Source: Parvibaculum sp.
Lineage (GTDB): Bacteria > Pseudomonadota > Alphaproteobacteria > Parvibaculales > Parvibaculaceae
Direction: 5' to 3'
Assembly (NCBI GenBank): GCA_019635955.1
Contig: JAHBYL010000010.1
Location: 1 to 64,000, forward strand
Length of the DNA: 64,000 nt
Translations under genes and position numbers: made by a program
Part shown: positions 46,935-56,628 of the stretch, piece after piece
How the letters are laid out: each line of letters begins with the position of its first letter
Position numbering within the stretch: position 1 is the first letter of the stretch
Notes under the pieces: model-generated
Seen by the model: only the letters and a program-made list of their open reading frames with translations
Database searches by the model: none
What the model was told of the DNA's origin: nothing

Positions 46935-48710
46935 TCAGGTCCAGATCAGCAGGATCGCGGGCACGGCGACAAGCGTCACCACGATCTCGAGCGGCAGACC
47001 GAGCCGCCAGTAGTCCGAAAACTTGTATCCCCCCGGTCCCATGACGAGTGTGTTCGACTGATGTCCGATCGGGGTCAGGAAAGAGCAACTTGCTCCGATC
47101 GCGACCGTCATGAGGAAAGCGTCGGGGTTCACATCGAGTGCCTGGGCGATCGCGATGGAGATCGGCGCCATGATGAGTGCGGTCGCGGCATTGTTGATGA
47201 TGTCGGTGATCGCCATGGTGACGACGAGAAGCAGCGCGATCAGCGCCCAGAGCGGCAATGTGCCGGCAAGCCCGACGATGCTTTCCGCGATCAGGCGGTC
47301 GGCGCCCGTGTTCTGCAATGCCTGACCGACCGGGATCATGGCACCGAGCAGCACGATGATCGTCCAGTCGATATGCCGGTAGAGATCGCGCAGCGGCAGG
47401 ATACCGGTGAGAAGATAGAGAACGATGGCGGCCAGAAATGCGACGGCGATGGGCAGCACACCCGTCATGGAAAGGCCGATGGCGCCTGCGAAAATCGCAA
47501 AGGCGATGCCGAGCTTCCGGCCGCCGCCGAGCCGCAGCCCGCGCTCGGGCAGCGGCAACAGGCCGAGTTCACTTGAAAGAGCCGGATCCTGATCCTCCGC
47601 CGTCTGCAACAGGAGAACGTCGCCGGTCTGAAACCGCACATTATGCAGGCGGCCGCTGATCGGCTGTCCCCGCCGCGCTACGGCGAAAAGCTTGTAGCGT
47701 CCCTGCGACATGCGCGTCAGCGTCCGCGGCCCGAAACCCGCAAGGGCGGAATTCGGCCCAACGATCGCTTCGGAAAGGCGCAGGTCGGCGCTCTTGATCT
47801 CCGCATGCTCTTCTTCGCTGGAAGGGATGAGCTCGAGACCGTGCTTGTCGAGCAGATCGCCGAGATCGGCCGGATCGGCGCGCAGGATGAAGATGTCGCC
47901 GGCTTCGATGGGCTGCCATGACTCAGGCCGCGTCAGCTGCCCGTCGCTGCGGACCCGCGCCGCGAGAGTTATGTCCTCGCCTGTCGCAAGTTCGAGATGC
48001 GTCACGCGCTTTCCGGCAAGCGGGCTCTTCTCGCCCACCTTCACCTCGATCACATATTCCTCGATGCTGAACATTTCTTCGGGCGACGCGCCGCCCTTGC
48101 GCTCGCGGGGAATGAGGCGCCAGCCGCCGAGCGCAATGAAGAGGATGCCGATGATGGCGACGGGAAGCCCGACCCAGGCAAAATCGAACATGCCGAACGG
48201 GCCGTCGCTATAGCTCCCCCGGAAACTCGCAATGATGATGTTGGGCGGTGTGCCGATCAGCGTGATCATGCCGCCGAGCATGGAGCCGAAGGCGATCGGC
48301 ATGAGAATGATCGCGGCGGGCCTTCCCCGTTCCGCCGCCGTGGCAAGCGCCACAGGCAGCATGACAGCCAGCGCGCCTACATTGTTCATGAAGGAGGAAG
48401 CGAGGGCGACGACGGCGGTCATGATGCCGATATGACCGGTCGTTGTGCGCGTGAGGGGCAATATGCGCTGCACCACCACATCGACGAGGCCGGAGCTGCG
48501 CAAGGCTTCCGACACGACGAGAACCGCCGCCACGGTGATGACGGCGGGGTGGCCGAAACCGGAAAGAATCTGGTTCGGGCCCACAAGGCCTGCCAGGGAC
48601 ACGGCGATCAGGGCGATCAGGGCCACAACGTCATGGCGGAAGCGGCCCGATGCGAAAAGCACGAGCGCGAGCACCAGGATGCCAAAGGCCAATCCCTGAT
48701 CGAGCGTCAT
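46935..48710 (-). CDS. SLC13-type (DASS) permease with two TrkA-C domains
   Basis: A 591-residue protein. Two sets of membrane helices (residues 1-200 and 400-591) surround two RCK_C/TrkA-C regulatory domains (about 215-370: EVKVGEKSPLAGKRVTHLEL, EAIVGPNSALAGFGPRTL). The repeats SFMNNVGALAVMLPVAL and TDIINNAATALIMAPISIA hold the SNT-like sodium and substrate motifs. It belongs to the group that includes dicarboxylate, sulphate and possibly other anion transporters. It starts inside the stop of epoxide hydrolase 1, so it is coupled to it. Confidence 0.87.
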   Translation of the reverse strand: MTLDQGLAFGILVLALVLFASGRFRHDVVALIALIAVSLAGLVGPNQILSGFGHPAVITVAAVLVVSEALRSSGLVDVVVQRILPLTRTTTGHIGIMTAVVALASSFMNNVGALAVMLPVALATAAERGRPAAIILMPIAFGSMLGGMITLIGTPPNIIIASFRGSYSDGPFGMFDFAWVGLPVAIIGILFIALGGWRLIPRERKGGASPEEMFSIEEYVIEVKVGEKSPLAGKRVTHLELATGEDITLAARVRSDGQLTRPESWQPIEAGDIFILRADPADLGDLLDKHGLELIPSSEEEHAEIKSADLRLSEAIVGPNSALAGFGPRTLTRMSQGRYKLFAVARRGQPISGRLHNVRFQTGDVLLLQTAEDQDPALSSELGLLPLPERGLRLGGGRKLGIAFAIFAGAIGLSMTGVLPIAVAFLAAIVLYLLTGILPLRDLYRHIDWTIIVLLGAMIPVGQALQNTGADRLIAESIVGLAGTLPLWALIALLLVVTMAITDIINNAATALIMAPISIAIAQALDVNPDAFLMTVAIGASCSFLTPIGHQSNTLVMGPGGYKFSDYWRLGLPLEIVVTLVAVPAILLIWT

Positions 48711-49930
48711 TTACCCGCCGTTCCGGAGGTGATCCCCATATCGCGGAACGCATCGCGCACGTCGTCGGCAAAGAGCTCGGGCTCCTCCATTGCCGCAAAA
48801 TGCCCGCCACGGTCCATCATGCGCCAACCCACGATATCGTAACTTCGTTCCGCCCAGCTGCGCGGCGTGTCGGGCAGCGTGTCGATGGGGTATTCGGAAT
48901 AGGCGGTCGGCACCCTCACCCTTTCGCCGGGCTTGAGAAGCGCCGAGCCCTCGGCGGGGCCTGCCTTGTAAAGCGTGTTCGCGGAATTGATCGTGCCGGT
49001 AAACCAGTAGATCGAGAACTGGGTGAGTATCGTGTCGAAGGGAAAGCGCGCGATCATGCCTTCCATGGTGTCGGTCTTGTCGGTATCGCCGAGGCGGTAA
49101 TATTTGTCCGCCAGCCAGCCCGCAAGGCCGGCGGGGCTGTCCGTCACGGCAAAGGCAAGGGCCATCGGCTTGGTGGACTGGATGGAGCGGTAGCCTTCCT
49201 CCTGCCGCCACCATTTCTGCATTTTCGCGATCCAGTGGCCTTCCTCCTCGCTCACTGGCTGCTGGCTCTCATGCTTTAGATGGGGCCGGAGCGGCAGCAT
49301 GGTGAGGTGAATGCCCATCAGGCTGTCGGCATGCTGGAGGGCGAGGCGCGAGGTGACGAAGCTGCCCCAGTCGCCTGCTTCCGCCGCATAGCGGTCGTAG
49401 CCGAGCACCTCCGTCATCAGGCGGTGCCAGAGATCGGCAATTTTCGACGGGCCGATCGGAATTCGCGGGAGCGACGAGAAACCGTAGCCAATGAGCGAGG
49501 GCACGATCACATCGAAGGCCGGGCCTTGCTTGCCGTATTTTTCCGGATGAGCGAGCAGGTCCACGACGTCGAGAAATTCGCGGAAGGTCGACGGCCAACC
49601 ATGCGTGAGGATGAGCGGAACGGGGTTGTCGCCCGAGCCGCGCTCATAGATGAAGTGGATCGTGTGATCCTCGCCCTCGTCATCCGTCAGCGTCGCGCGA
49701 TATTGCGGAAAGCGGTTGAGCTTTTCTTCCTGCGCGCGCCAGTCGAAATCGTCGCGCCAATACTCGACCAGACGCTCCATATAGGAGAGGTTCGTGCCGT
49801 AGTCCCAATGTTCGTTGCCGAGCGGTTCGTTCGGGAAACGCGTTGCGCCCAGACGGCGCTTCAGATCGTCGATCTCGCCATCCGAAACGCGGATGGAGAA
49901 AGGATCGGCGGGGACGATGCGATGGGTCAT
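48707..49930 (-). CDS. epoxide hydrolase (EHN domain, alpha/beta-hydrolase), copy 1
   Basis: A 407-residue protein. An EHN domain (residues 1-110) leads into an alpha/beta-hydrolase: oxyanion motif LTHGWPSTFREF (HGWP), nucleophile in AEAGDWGSF (Asp) and the histidine in DRGGHFAAMEEPE. It resembles juvenile-hormone-type and microsomal epoxide hydrolases and would open an epoxide to a diol. The residues expected for catalysis are present. It sits 7 bp behind copy 2, with which it shares about the same layout but modest sequence identity. Confidence 0.9.
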   Translation of the reverse strand: MTHRIVPADPFSIRVSDGEIDDLKRRLGATRFPNEPLGNEHWDYGTNLSYMERLVEYWRDDFDWRAQEEKLNRFPQYRATLTDDEGEDHTIHFIYERGSGDNPVPLILTHGWPSTFREFLDVVDLLAHPEKYGKQGPAFDVIVPSLIGYGFSSLPRIPIGPSKIADLWHRLMTEVLGYDRYAAEAGDWGSFVTSRLALQHADSLMGIHLTMLPLRPHLKHESQQPVSEEEGHWIAKMQKWWRQEEGYRSIQSTKPMALAFAVTDSPAGLAGWLADKYYRLGDTDKTDTMEGMIARFPFDTILTQFSIYWFTGTINSANTLYKAGPAEGSALLKPGERVRVPTAYSEYPIDTLPDTPRSWAERSYDIVGWRMMDRGGHFAAMEEPELFADDVRDAFRDMGITSGTAGK

Positions 49931-49937
49931 GGCGCGC

Positions 49938-51128
49938 TCAGCCTTTCACCTGGTTGACGAAGGCGAGAACGTCGTTGGCGAAGACTTCGCCGGTCTCGAG
50001 GGCGGCAAAATGGCCGCCGCGCTCGAAGTCGGTCCAGCGGACGATGTTGTATCCCTTTTCCACCATGCTGCGCGGCGGGAAGACGAGAAACTCCTTCGGG
50101 AAGTTCGCGATGCCGGTGGGAATCTCGACCTTCGTTCCCGGCGCCATGTTGGTGCCGCCTTCCTCGAACATGCCGCGATAGAACCAGGTCGCCGTGCCGA
50201 ATGTATCGGTCACCAGATAGATCATGATGTTGGTGAGGAGCTGCTCCTTGGTGAAGGCATTCTCGATGTGCTCCTTGCCGTCCTTGCCGCGCCGGTCGGA
50301 CCAGCCGTGGAATTTCTCCGTGATCCAGGCGGCGGCGCCGACGGGGCTGTCCATCATCGCGTAGGAGAGCGTCTGCGGTTTCGTCATCTGCAGGCGCAGA
50401 TAGGCGCTTTCGAGTTCGAACGTCATGGCGGCGCCCGCCGCCCATTTCTGCTCTTCCTCCGTCTCCGGAAGGACCGACGGGCGAACGCCCCACATATTGA
50501 GATGCACGGCCTTGCAGCCGCCACCCTTGGCGGTGGAATGATTATAGGCAAGCCAGCCGGAGACGACCGAGCCCCAGTCGCCGCCCTGCGCGATGTAGGT
50601 GCCGTAGCCGAGCACATCGCGCATCAGCTTGTCCCAGAGCGCCGCCGTCGCTTTCGGACCGAGAGGTTTTTTCGGTTTGCCGGAGAAGGCATAGCCCGGA
50701 AGCGAGGGCGCGACGACGTTCACGCCGTCTTCCGCCTTGCCGCCGAACTTCTCGGGATGGGCGAGGCGCTCGATGACGCCGTAGAATTCGAAGACCGAGC
50801 CCGGCCAGCCATGTGTAAGGATGAGGTTTTCCGGATTGGCGCCCGAGCCCTTCACATGAATGAAGTGGACCTTCTGGCCGTCCACCTCGGCGTGGAACTG
50901 CGGAAGGGCGTTGAGCTTCTTTTCTGCCGCGCGCCAGTCGAACTTCTCCGTCCACCAGGCGCACAGCTCCTTCATGTAGTCCATGTCGGCGCCATAGGCC
51001 CAGCGGTCGCCGCCCGGCGCGATCTCGGGCATGTCGCCCCATTCATAAGCGCGGACCTTGGCGAGAATGGCATCAAGCTTCCCTTGCGGAACGTCGATGC
51101 TGAAGGGCGTCGGTTTCGTGGCGGACAT
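49938..51128 (-). CDS. epoxide hydrolase (EHN domain, alpha/beta-hydrolase), copy 2
   Basis: A 396-residue paralogue of 48707-49930, upstream in the same operon. Its catalytic motifs are LTHGWPGSVFEF, QGGDWGSVVSG (nucleophile Asp) and FERGGHFAALETGE (His). The lid segment (about residues 215-300) differs from copy 1, so the two could accept different epoxides. The operon order is copy 2, copy 1, SLC13 permease. The opposite gene across the 143-bp divergent spacer is a Spinster-like MFS transporter. Confidence 0.9.
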   Translation of the reverse strand: MSATKPTPFSIDVPQGKLDAILAKVRAYEWGDMPEIAPGGDRWAYGADMDYMKELCAWWTEKFDWRAAEKKLNALPQFHAEVDGQKVHFIHVKGSGANPENLILTHGWPGSVFEFYGVIERLAHPEKFGGKAEDGVNVVAPSLPGYAFSGKPKKPLGPKATAALWDKLMRDVLGYGTYIAQGGDWGSVVSGWLAYNHSTAKGGGCKAVHLNMWGVRPSVLPETEEEQKWAAGAAMTFELESAYLRLQMTKPQTLSYAMMDSPVGAAAWITEKFHGWSDRRGKDGKEHIENAFTKEQLLTNIMIYLVTDTFGTATWFYRGMFEEGGTNMAPGTKVEIPTGIANFPKEFLVFPPRSMVEKGYNIVRWTDFERGGHFAALETGEVFANDVLAFVNQVKG

Positions 51129-51271
51129 CTGGGCCTCTCCCTGTGGGGCTTATCATTGCCGGGGATTATGGCAGGGGAATGCCGCGCCGCAAGCAAACCC
51201 GGGAGATTGCGGGCATCCGCAGGCGTCTCTAGAGTTTGACAAAACAAATACGAAAGCGAGAGGGGAAACGA

Positions 51272-52636
51272 ATGGCCGAAGCAGCGGCGGCAAAAGACGG
51301 GGTGCCGGGAACCCTGTCACCGGCATACAGGCGATATGCGCTGACGATCCTCGTGCTCGGCTACACGTCGAGCCATGTGGACCGCAACATCATGGGCATT
51401 CTGCTCGAGCCCGTAAAAGCGGATCTCCTGCTGACCGACACGCAGCTCGGTTTTCTTTCCGGCATCGCCTTTGCGATCTTCTACGCAACGCTCGGCATTC
51501 CGATCGCGCTTGTCGCCGACCGCGGCAACCGGCGCAACATCATCGCCTGGGCGATTGCGATATGGAGCGGCATGACCGCCGTTTGCGGCCTCGCGCAGAA
51601 TTTCTGGCAGCTTGCGCTTGCGCGCATCGGCGTCGGCATCGGCGAGGCGGGGTCGAGCCCGCCTTCGCATTCCATGATCGCCGACATGTATGCGCCGGAG
51701 GAGCGCGCCAGCGCCATGGCGATCTATTCGCTCGGCGTCTATTTCGGCGTGATGATCGGTTTCCTTGTCGGCGGCTGGGTCGCGGTCTGGTATGGCTGGC
51801 GCGCCGCCTTCTTCGTGGTGGGCCTGCCGGGCCTCATCCTCGCGCTCATCGTGCGCTATACGCTGGTCGAGCCGCCGCGCGGCGGCGCCGATGGTATTGC
51901 GCCCGAAAAGCACGACACGCCGCTCAATTTCCGCACCGGCCGGGTGATCGTGAAAGAGGGCTTCAGCCATCTCTGGCGCACGGCGGCGGCGCGCCATGTC
52001 GTGATCGGCGTCACCATCACCTCCTTCGTCGGTTATGGCGGCGTGATGTGGGGACCGGCCTTCCTGATCCGCACGCATGGCATGTCGATCGGCGAAGTCT
52101 CGACCTATCTCGCCGTCATGGTCGGCATCATCGGCGGCCTCGGCGCCTATTTCGGCGGGCGGTTGACGGACAAGCTCGCCGCAAGAGATGTGCGCTGGAA
52201 CACATGGGTCGTCGCCTGGGCGAAGATCGCGGTGGTGCCTTTCATCGTGGCCTTCTATCTGACGGACAATTGGCCGGCCTTCTATATCGGCAATCACGGC
52301 GTCTCGATCCTCTGGGTCATCTATATCCCGATGGCTTTTCTCGGCGCCTTCTATCTCGGGCCGTCCTTCGCAATGATCCAGACATTGACGCCGCCTGCGA
52401 AGCGCGCGCTCGCCTCGGCCGTGATGCTCTTCATCATCAACATCATCGGCCTCGGCTTCGGCCCGCAATTCGTCGGCATCCTGTCCGACTTCTTCAACTA
52501 CACGCTCGGCATGGGCAATCAGTCGCTGCGCTGGGCGCTGTTCGGCACGGCGATGCTGAATGTCTGGGCGGCGGCGCATTACTTCCTCGCCGGCCATCAT
52601 TTGAAGAAGGCGGGTTCGGCAGGGCACAGGGCCTGA
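51272..52636 (+). CDS. Spinster-like MFS transporter
   Basis: A 454-residue protein with twelve predicted helices. The family traits are VDRNIMGILLEPVKADL (DRxxM-type first loop), FYATLGIPIALVADRGNRRNIIAWAIAIWSG, and RIGVGIGEAGSSPPSHSMIADMYAPEERASAMAIY. Relatives move lipids or organic anions, and this one is divergent from the epoxide-hydrolase operon, so a common substrate is plausible but unproven. ATG 51272 has GAGAGGGGAAACG upstream; a TTG at 51236 is less likely. Confidence 0.88.
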   Translation: MAEAAAAKDGVPGTLSPAYRRYALTILVLGYTSSHVDRNIMGILLEPVKADLLLTDTQLGFLSGIAFAIFYATLGIPIALVADRGNRRNIIAWAIAIWSGMTAVCGLAQNFWQLALARIGVGIGEAGSSPPSHSMIADMYAPEERASAMAIYSLGVYFGVMIGFLVGGWVAVWYGWRAAFFVVGLPGLILALIVRYTLVEPPRGGADGIAPEKHDTPLNFRTGRVIVKEGFSHLWRTAAARHVVIGVTITSFVGYGGVMWGPAFLIRTHGMSIGEVSTYLAVMVGIIGGLGAYFGGRLTDKLAARDVRWNTWVVAWAKIAVVPFIVAFYLTDNWPAFYIGNHGVSILWVIYIPMAFLGAFYLGPSFAMIQTLTPPAKRALASAVMLFIINIIGLGFGPQFVGILSDFFNYTLGMGNQSLRWALFGTAMLNVWAAAHYFLAGHHLKKAGSAGHRA

Positions 52637-52655
52637 CGTTCACGTCGCACAAAAG

Positions 52656-52690
52656 AAAAGAGCCGCACTCGAAAGTGCGGCTCTTTTTAT
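52656..52690. terminator. bidirectional Rho-independent terminator
   Basis: AAAAGAGCCGCACT (52656-52669) and AGTGCGGCTCTTTT (52674-52687) form a 14-bp stem with a 4-nt CGAA loop, followed by TATTTT on the plus side and an A-run on the other. It ends both the Spinster-like MFS transcript and the convergent secA transcript. Confidence 0.95.
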
Positions 52691-52706
52691 TTTGCCCAAC
52701 GAGCGA

Positions 52707-55427
52707 TCAGATCGCGCCGTGGCAATGCTTGAACTTCTTGCCCGAGCCGCAAGGGCAGGGCGCATTGCGCGAGACCTTGCCCCAGGTGCGCGGGTCGTTC
52801 GGGTCCACGGCTATACCCGGATCGTTGCGCACCGTGCGCTGAAGCGTCTCGCCATCGGCCATCTCATCCTCACCCGTCATGGGGTCGGTGTGATGGGCAT
52901 GCATTTCCGGCAGCTGTTCGTCTTCGAGCCGCGGCGCCTGTTCGCGCGTGACGAACTGGGCGACCGAGAGCTGGCGCGACACGTCCTCGCGCAGCCTTGC
53001 AAGCAGGCTTTCGAAAAGCTCGAACGCTTCGGACTTGTATTCGTTGAGCGGATCGCGCTGTGCATAGCCGCGCAGGCCCACCGCCTGGCGCAGATGATCG
53101 AGCATCAGCAGGTGGTCGCGCCAATGATGGTCGAGCGTCTGGAGGAGCACCGCCTTCTCGACCTGGCGCATGAGATCGGGGCCGACCTGCGCGGCCTTGG
53201 CCGCCATGTAGCGGTCGGAGGCGGAGCGGATGCGCTCGCGGATTTCCTCGTCGGCAATGCCTTCTTCCTCGCCCCATTCGACGATGGGAAGGTCGAGGTC
53301 GAGCGTCTTCTGCACCTCTTCCTTGAGGCCCGCGAGGTCCCACTGCTCGGCATAGGCCTTTTCGGGGACATGCTTTGCCACCAGATCGTCGATGACCTGG
53401 TTGCGCATGTCGTCCACCGTCTCCGACACATCTTCGGCGCGCATCAGTTCGATGCGCTGCTCGAAGATCGCGCGGCGCTGGTCGTTCATCACATTGTCGA
53501 ATTTCAGCAGGTTCTTGCGGATGTCGTAGTTCCGCGCTTCCACCTTCTGCTGCGCCTTTTCGAGCGCCTTGTTGATCCAGGGGTGGACGATGGCTTCGCC
53601 TTCCTCGAGGCCGAGCTTCTGCAGCATGCCGTCCATGCGGTCGGTGCCGAAGATGCGCATCAGGTCGTCTTCGAGAGAGAGGTAGAATTTCGAACGGCCG
53701 GGGTCGCCCTGACGGCCCGAGCGGCCGCGAAGCTGGTTATCGATGCGGCGGCTTTCATGCCGCTCGGTGCCGATCACGTAAAGACCGCCGGCGGCAAGCG
53801 CTTCGGCCTTCTTCGCTTCGACATCGGCGCGGATTTCCTCCGTCTTGCGGGCAAGCGCCGCCGGGTCCTCGATGCCCGCCGTCTCGTCGGCGATGCGCAT
53901 TTCAAGATTGCCGCCGAGCTGAATGTCCGTGCCGCGGCCCGCCATGTTGGTGGCGATGGTGACGGCGCCGGGAACGCCCGCCTGCGCCACGATATGCGCT
54001 TCCTGCTCGTGGTAGCGTGCGTTCAGCACCTTGTGCTTCACCTTCTTCTTTTTCAGCAGTTCGGCGAGCGTTTCGGATTTCTCGATCGAGGTCGTGCCGA
54101 CGAGAACGGGCTGGCCGCGCTTCTCGCATTCCTCGATCTCGACGATCATCGCCTCGTATTTCTCGCGCGCGGTCCGGTAGACCTCGTCGTCTTCGTCCAC
54201 GCGGGCGACCGGCTTGTTGGTCGGGATCTCGATCACCTCGAGGCCGTAGATGTCGCCGAATTCCGTCGCTTCCGTCAGCGCCGTGCCGGTCATGCCCGAG
54301 AGCTTCTCGTACATGCGGAAATAGTTCTGGAAGGTGATGGAGGCAAGCGTCTGGTTTTCCGGCTGGATCTGCACGCGCTCCTTGGCTTCGAGCGCCTGGT
54401 GCAAGCCGTCGGAATAGCGGCGGCCCTCCATCATGCGGCCGGTGAACTCGTCGATGATGACGACCTTGCCTGCCTTGACGATGTAGTCCTTGTCCTTCTG
54501 GAAGAGCTTGTGGGCCCTGAGCGCGTTGTTCACATGATGAACGATCGAGATGTTCTCGATATCGTAGAGGCTGCCCTCCGCAAGGATGCCGCGTTCCCTG
54601 AGAATCTGTTCGATGCGCTCGTTGCCGTCTTCGGTGAGGTTCACCGTGCGCTGCTTCTCGTCGAGTTCGTAGTCCTCGTCGCTGATCAGCGGAATCACGT
54701 CGTCGATCGAGAGATAGAGGTCCGACTTGTCGTCGAGGGGGCCTGAAATGATGAGCGGCGTGCGCGCCTCGTCGATCAGGATCGAGTCCACTTCGTCCAC
54801 GATGGCGAAGTGATGACCGCGCTGGACCATTGCGGCCAGCTGATACTTCATATTGTCACGCAGATAGTCGAAGCCGAGCTCGTTGTTCGTCGCGTAGGTA
54901 ATGTCGGCGGCATAGGCCTCGCGGCGCTGGTTGTCGTCGAGCCCGTGCAGGATGACGCCCACCTCGAGGCCGAGGAAGCGATGCACCTGGCCCATCCATT
55001 CCGCGTCGCGCTTAGCCAGATAGTCGTTCACGGTGACGATGTGGACGCCCTTGCCGGGCAGCGCGTTCAGATAGGCGGCAAGCGTCGAGACGAGTGTCTT
55101 GCCTTCGCCGGTCTTCATTTCCGAGATATTGCCCTCGTGGAGCACCATGCCGCCGATGAGCTGGACATCGTAATGGCGCTGGCCGAGCGCGCGCTTGGCC
55201 GCTTCCCGGACGGCTGCGAAGGCCTCGGGCAGGAGTTCGTCGAGCGTGGTTCCGCCCGCGAGCCGGGCGCGGAACTCGACGGTCTTTGCCTTCAGGGCCT
55301 CGTCGCTAAGGGAGGCCATATCCGCTTCGAGCGCGTTGATCGCGTCGACGCGGGCTTTGTATGCCTTGATCTTCCGGTCGTTGGAGGAGCCGAAAAGACG
55401 CTTGGCGAGCGCGCCAAAGCCTGCCAT
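52707..55427 (-). CDS. secA: preprotein translocase ATPase SecA
   Basis: A 906-residue Sec motor. Walker A is [13 protein letters not shown] (about residue 104), [19 protein letters not shown] follows, the helicase-like motifs appear at [13 protein letters not shown], and the C-terminal zinc-binding tail [14 protein letters not shown] is complete, so SecB binding is expected. ATG 55427 starts the known [13 protein letters not shown] opening; the frame runs further upstream without homology. The 289 bp up to the isomerase gene hold divergent promoters. Confidence 0.97.
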   Translation of the reverse strand: MAGFGALAKRLFGSSNDRKIKAYKARVDAINALEADMASLSDEALKAKTVEFRARLAGGTTLDELLPEAFAAVREAAKRALGQRHYDVQLIGGMVLHEGNISEMKTGEGKTLVSTLAAYLNALPGKGVHIVTVNDYLAKRDAEWMGQVHRFLGLEVGVILHGLDDNQRREAYAADITYATNNELGFDYLRDNMKYQLAAMVQRGHHFAIVDEVDSILIDEARTPLIISGPLDDKSDLYLSIDDVIPLISDEDYELDEKQRTVNLTEDGNERIEQILRERGILAEGSLYDIENISIVHHVNNALRAHKLFQKDKDYIVKAGKVVIIDEFTGRMMEGRRYSDGLHQALEAKERVQIQPENQTLASITFQNYFRMYEKLSGMTGTALTEATEFGDIYGLEVIEIPTNKPVARVDEDDEVYRTAREKYEAMIVEIEECEKRGQPVLVGTTSIEKSETLAELLKKKKVKHKVLNARYHEQEAHIVAQAGVPGAVTIATNMAGRGTDIQLGGNLEMRIADETAGIEDPAALARKTEEIRADVEAKKAEALAAGGLYVIGTERHESRRIDNQLRGRSGRQGDPGRSKFYLSLEDDLMRIFGTDRMDGMLQKLGLEEGEAIVHPWINKALEKAQQKVEARNYDIRKNLLKFDNVMNDQRRAIFEQRIELMRAEDVSETVDDMRNQVIDDLVAKHVPEKAYAEQWDLAGLKEEVQKTLDLDLPIVEWGEEEGIADEEIRERIRSASDRYMAAKAAQVGPDLMRQVEKAVLLQTLDHHWRDHLLMLDHLRQAVGLRGYAQRDPLNEYKSEAFELFESLLARLREDVSRQLSVAQFVTREQAPRLEDEQLPEMHAHHTDPMTGEDEMADGETLQRTVRNDPGIAVDPNDPRTWGKVSRNAPCPCGSGKKFKHCHGAI

Positions 55428-55716
55428 CAGGTCAAATTCCTCTTGCGGTGCGCCTCCGATGTAAGGGGGCATACCATGCTTGTCAATCGAACGAGGCACC
55501 CCCGTAGCGCCCGGAGAGCCGAGCGAAACCGCCGGATTTCGTCCATTTCCACCTTGGGTAGGCCCGCTCTGTGGCGCTTGTGTGGCTCACGGGCGCTCGC
55601 CATTATGGCCCGCCCAAATTCTGCCGCTTCGTGCCGGTTGTCTCGGGCCGTTTGCAAACGCCCATGGCGGCATTTGGCCGCTGCCTGCTTCTGGTTTCAA
55701 AAGGAAGGATCGTCCC

Positions 55717-56597
55717 ATGCCCTTGCCCGCCCGCCTTTTCGCCGTTCTGGCGCTGGCCATGCCGCTTCTCGGGCCAGGGGGCGCGTCCGCCCAGGGGGCG
55801 CGTCCGCCCAGGAGGAGGTTGCCGATGAAGTCGTCGCGACCGTCGACGGCACGCCGATCCGCTATTCGGACCTCTCATTCGCGGATGAGGAGTTGAGCGC
55901 GGCGCTGGCCCGGCTCGAGCCCAATGCCCGGTTCCAGTTCCTGCTCGGGCACCTGATCGACCGGCGGATCGTGGCGCTTGCCGCCGAGAAGCAGAATGCG
56001 GGCGACGATCCGGCGGTGAAGCGGCGTCAGGAATATTTCAACGAGAAGGCCCTGCGCGACTTCTACTGGGTTCAGCTCATGCAGGACCGGGTGAGCGATG
56101 AATCCGTCCGCGCCTGGTATGACAAGAATATTGCATCCGCGCCGCCCGAGCAGGAGGCGCATGCGCGCCACATCCTGGTCGATACGCAGGAACAGGCGGC
56201 GAAGATCGCTGCCGAGATCGCAGGCGGCAAGAGCTTTGAGGAAGCCGCCAACGAACATTCGAAGGATGGCAGCGGCGCCGATGGCGGCGATCTCGGCTGG
56301 TTCAGCAAGGAAGACATGGTCGAGCCCTTCGCGAATGCCGTCTTCTCGATGGAGGCGGGAGATATTTCCGCCCCCGTCCAGTCGCCCTTCGGCTGGCATC
56401 TGATCGAGGTCATCGCCTTCCGCAAAATGGAGAAGCCGAGCTTCGAGGAAGCGGAGGAAGACATCTTCCGTCTGCTCGCCCGCGAAGAGGGGCAGAAGCT
56501 CATGGAAAGTTTGCGCAAGGACGCAAAGATCGAGATTATCGGCGTCGGCGAAGCAGCACCGTCGGGCGGACGTCCGCAGATCGTGCCGCAGGAATAA
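55717..56597 (+). pseudogene. parvulin-type peptidyl-prolyl isomerase, frame broken by a 17-bp duplication
   Basis: Starting at ATG 55717 (AAGGAAGG upstream), the frame encodes a signal peptide (MPLPARLFAVLALAMPLLGP, GGASAQ) and then runs out of frame at the duplication 55774-55807, ending at 55896. From there frame 3 continues through the whole mature protein: an N-terminal SurA-like part, then the PpiC rotamase (HARHILVDTQEQ, DGGDLGWFSKEDMVEPF, SPFGWHLIEVI) to a stop at 56597. Removing one 17-bp unit restores a 287-residue periplasmic isomerase. The rest of the sequence shows no further damage, so a recent mutation, sequencing error or slippage site are all possible. Confidence 0.8.
55774..55807. 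repeat. 17-bp tandem duplication in the isomerase signal-peptide region
   Basis: The unit CCAGGGGGCGCGTCCGC appears twice in direct succession (55774-55790 and 55791-55807), followed by a partial third copy CCAGG. Its length is not a multiple of three, and each unit contains a run of five G. It sits at the end of the signal-peptide coding region, where GGASAQ would be encoded. Confidence 0.95.
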
Positions 56598-56628
56598 TCA
56601 TCGGAACGCGTGGCAGGCGGAGCGGCGT

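Noticed and set aside
52692-54746. A 684-codon plus-strand open frame
   Set aside because: It is antisense to secA, whose motifs are unmistakable.
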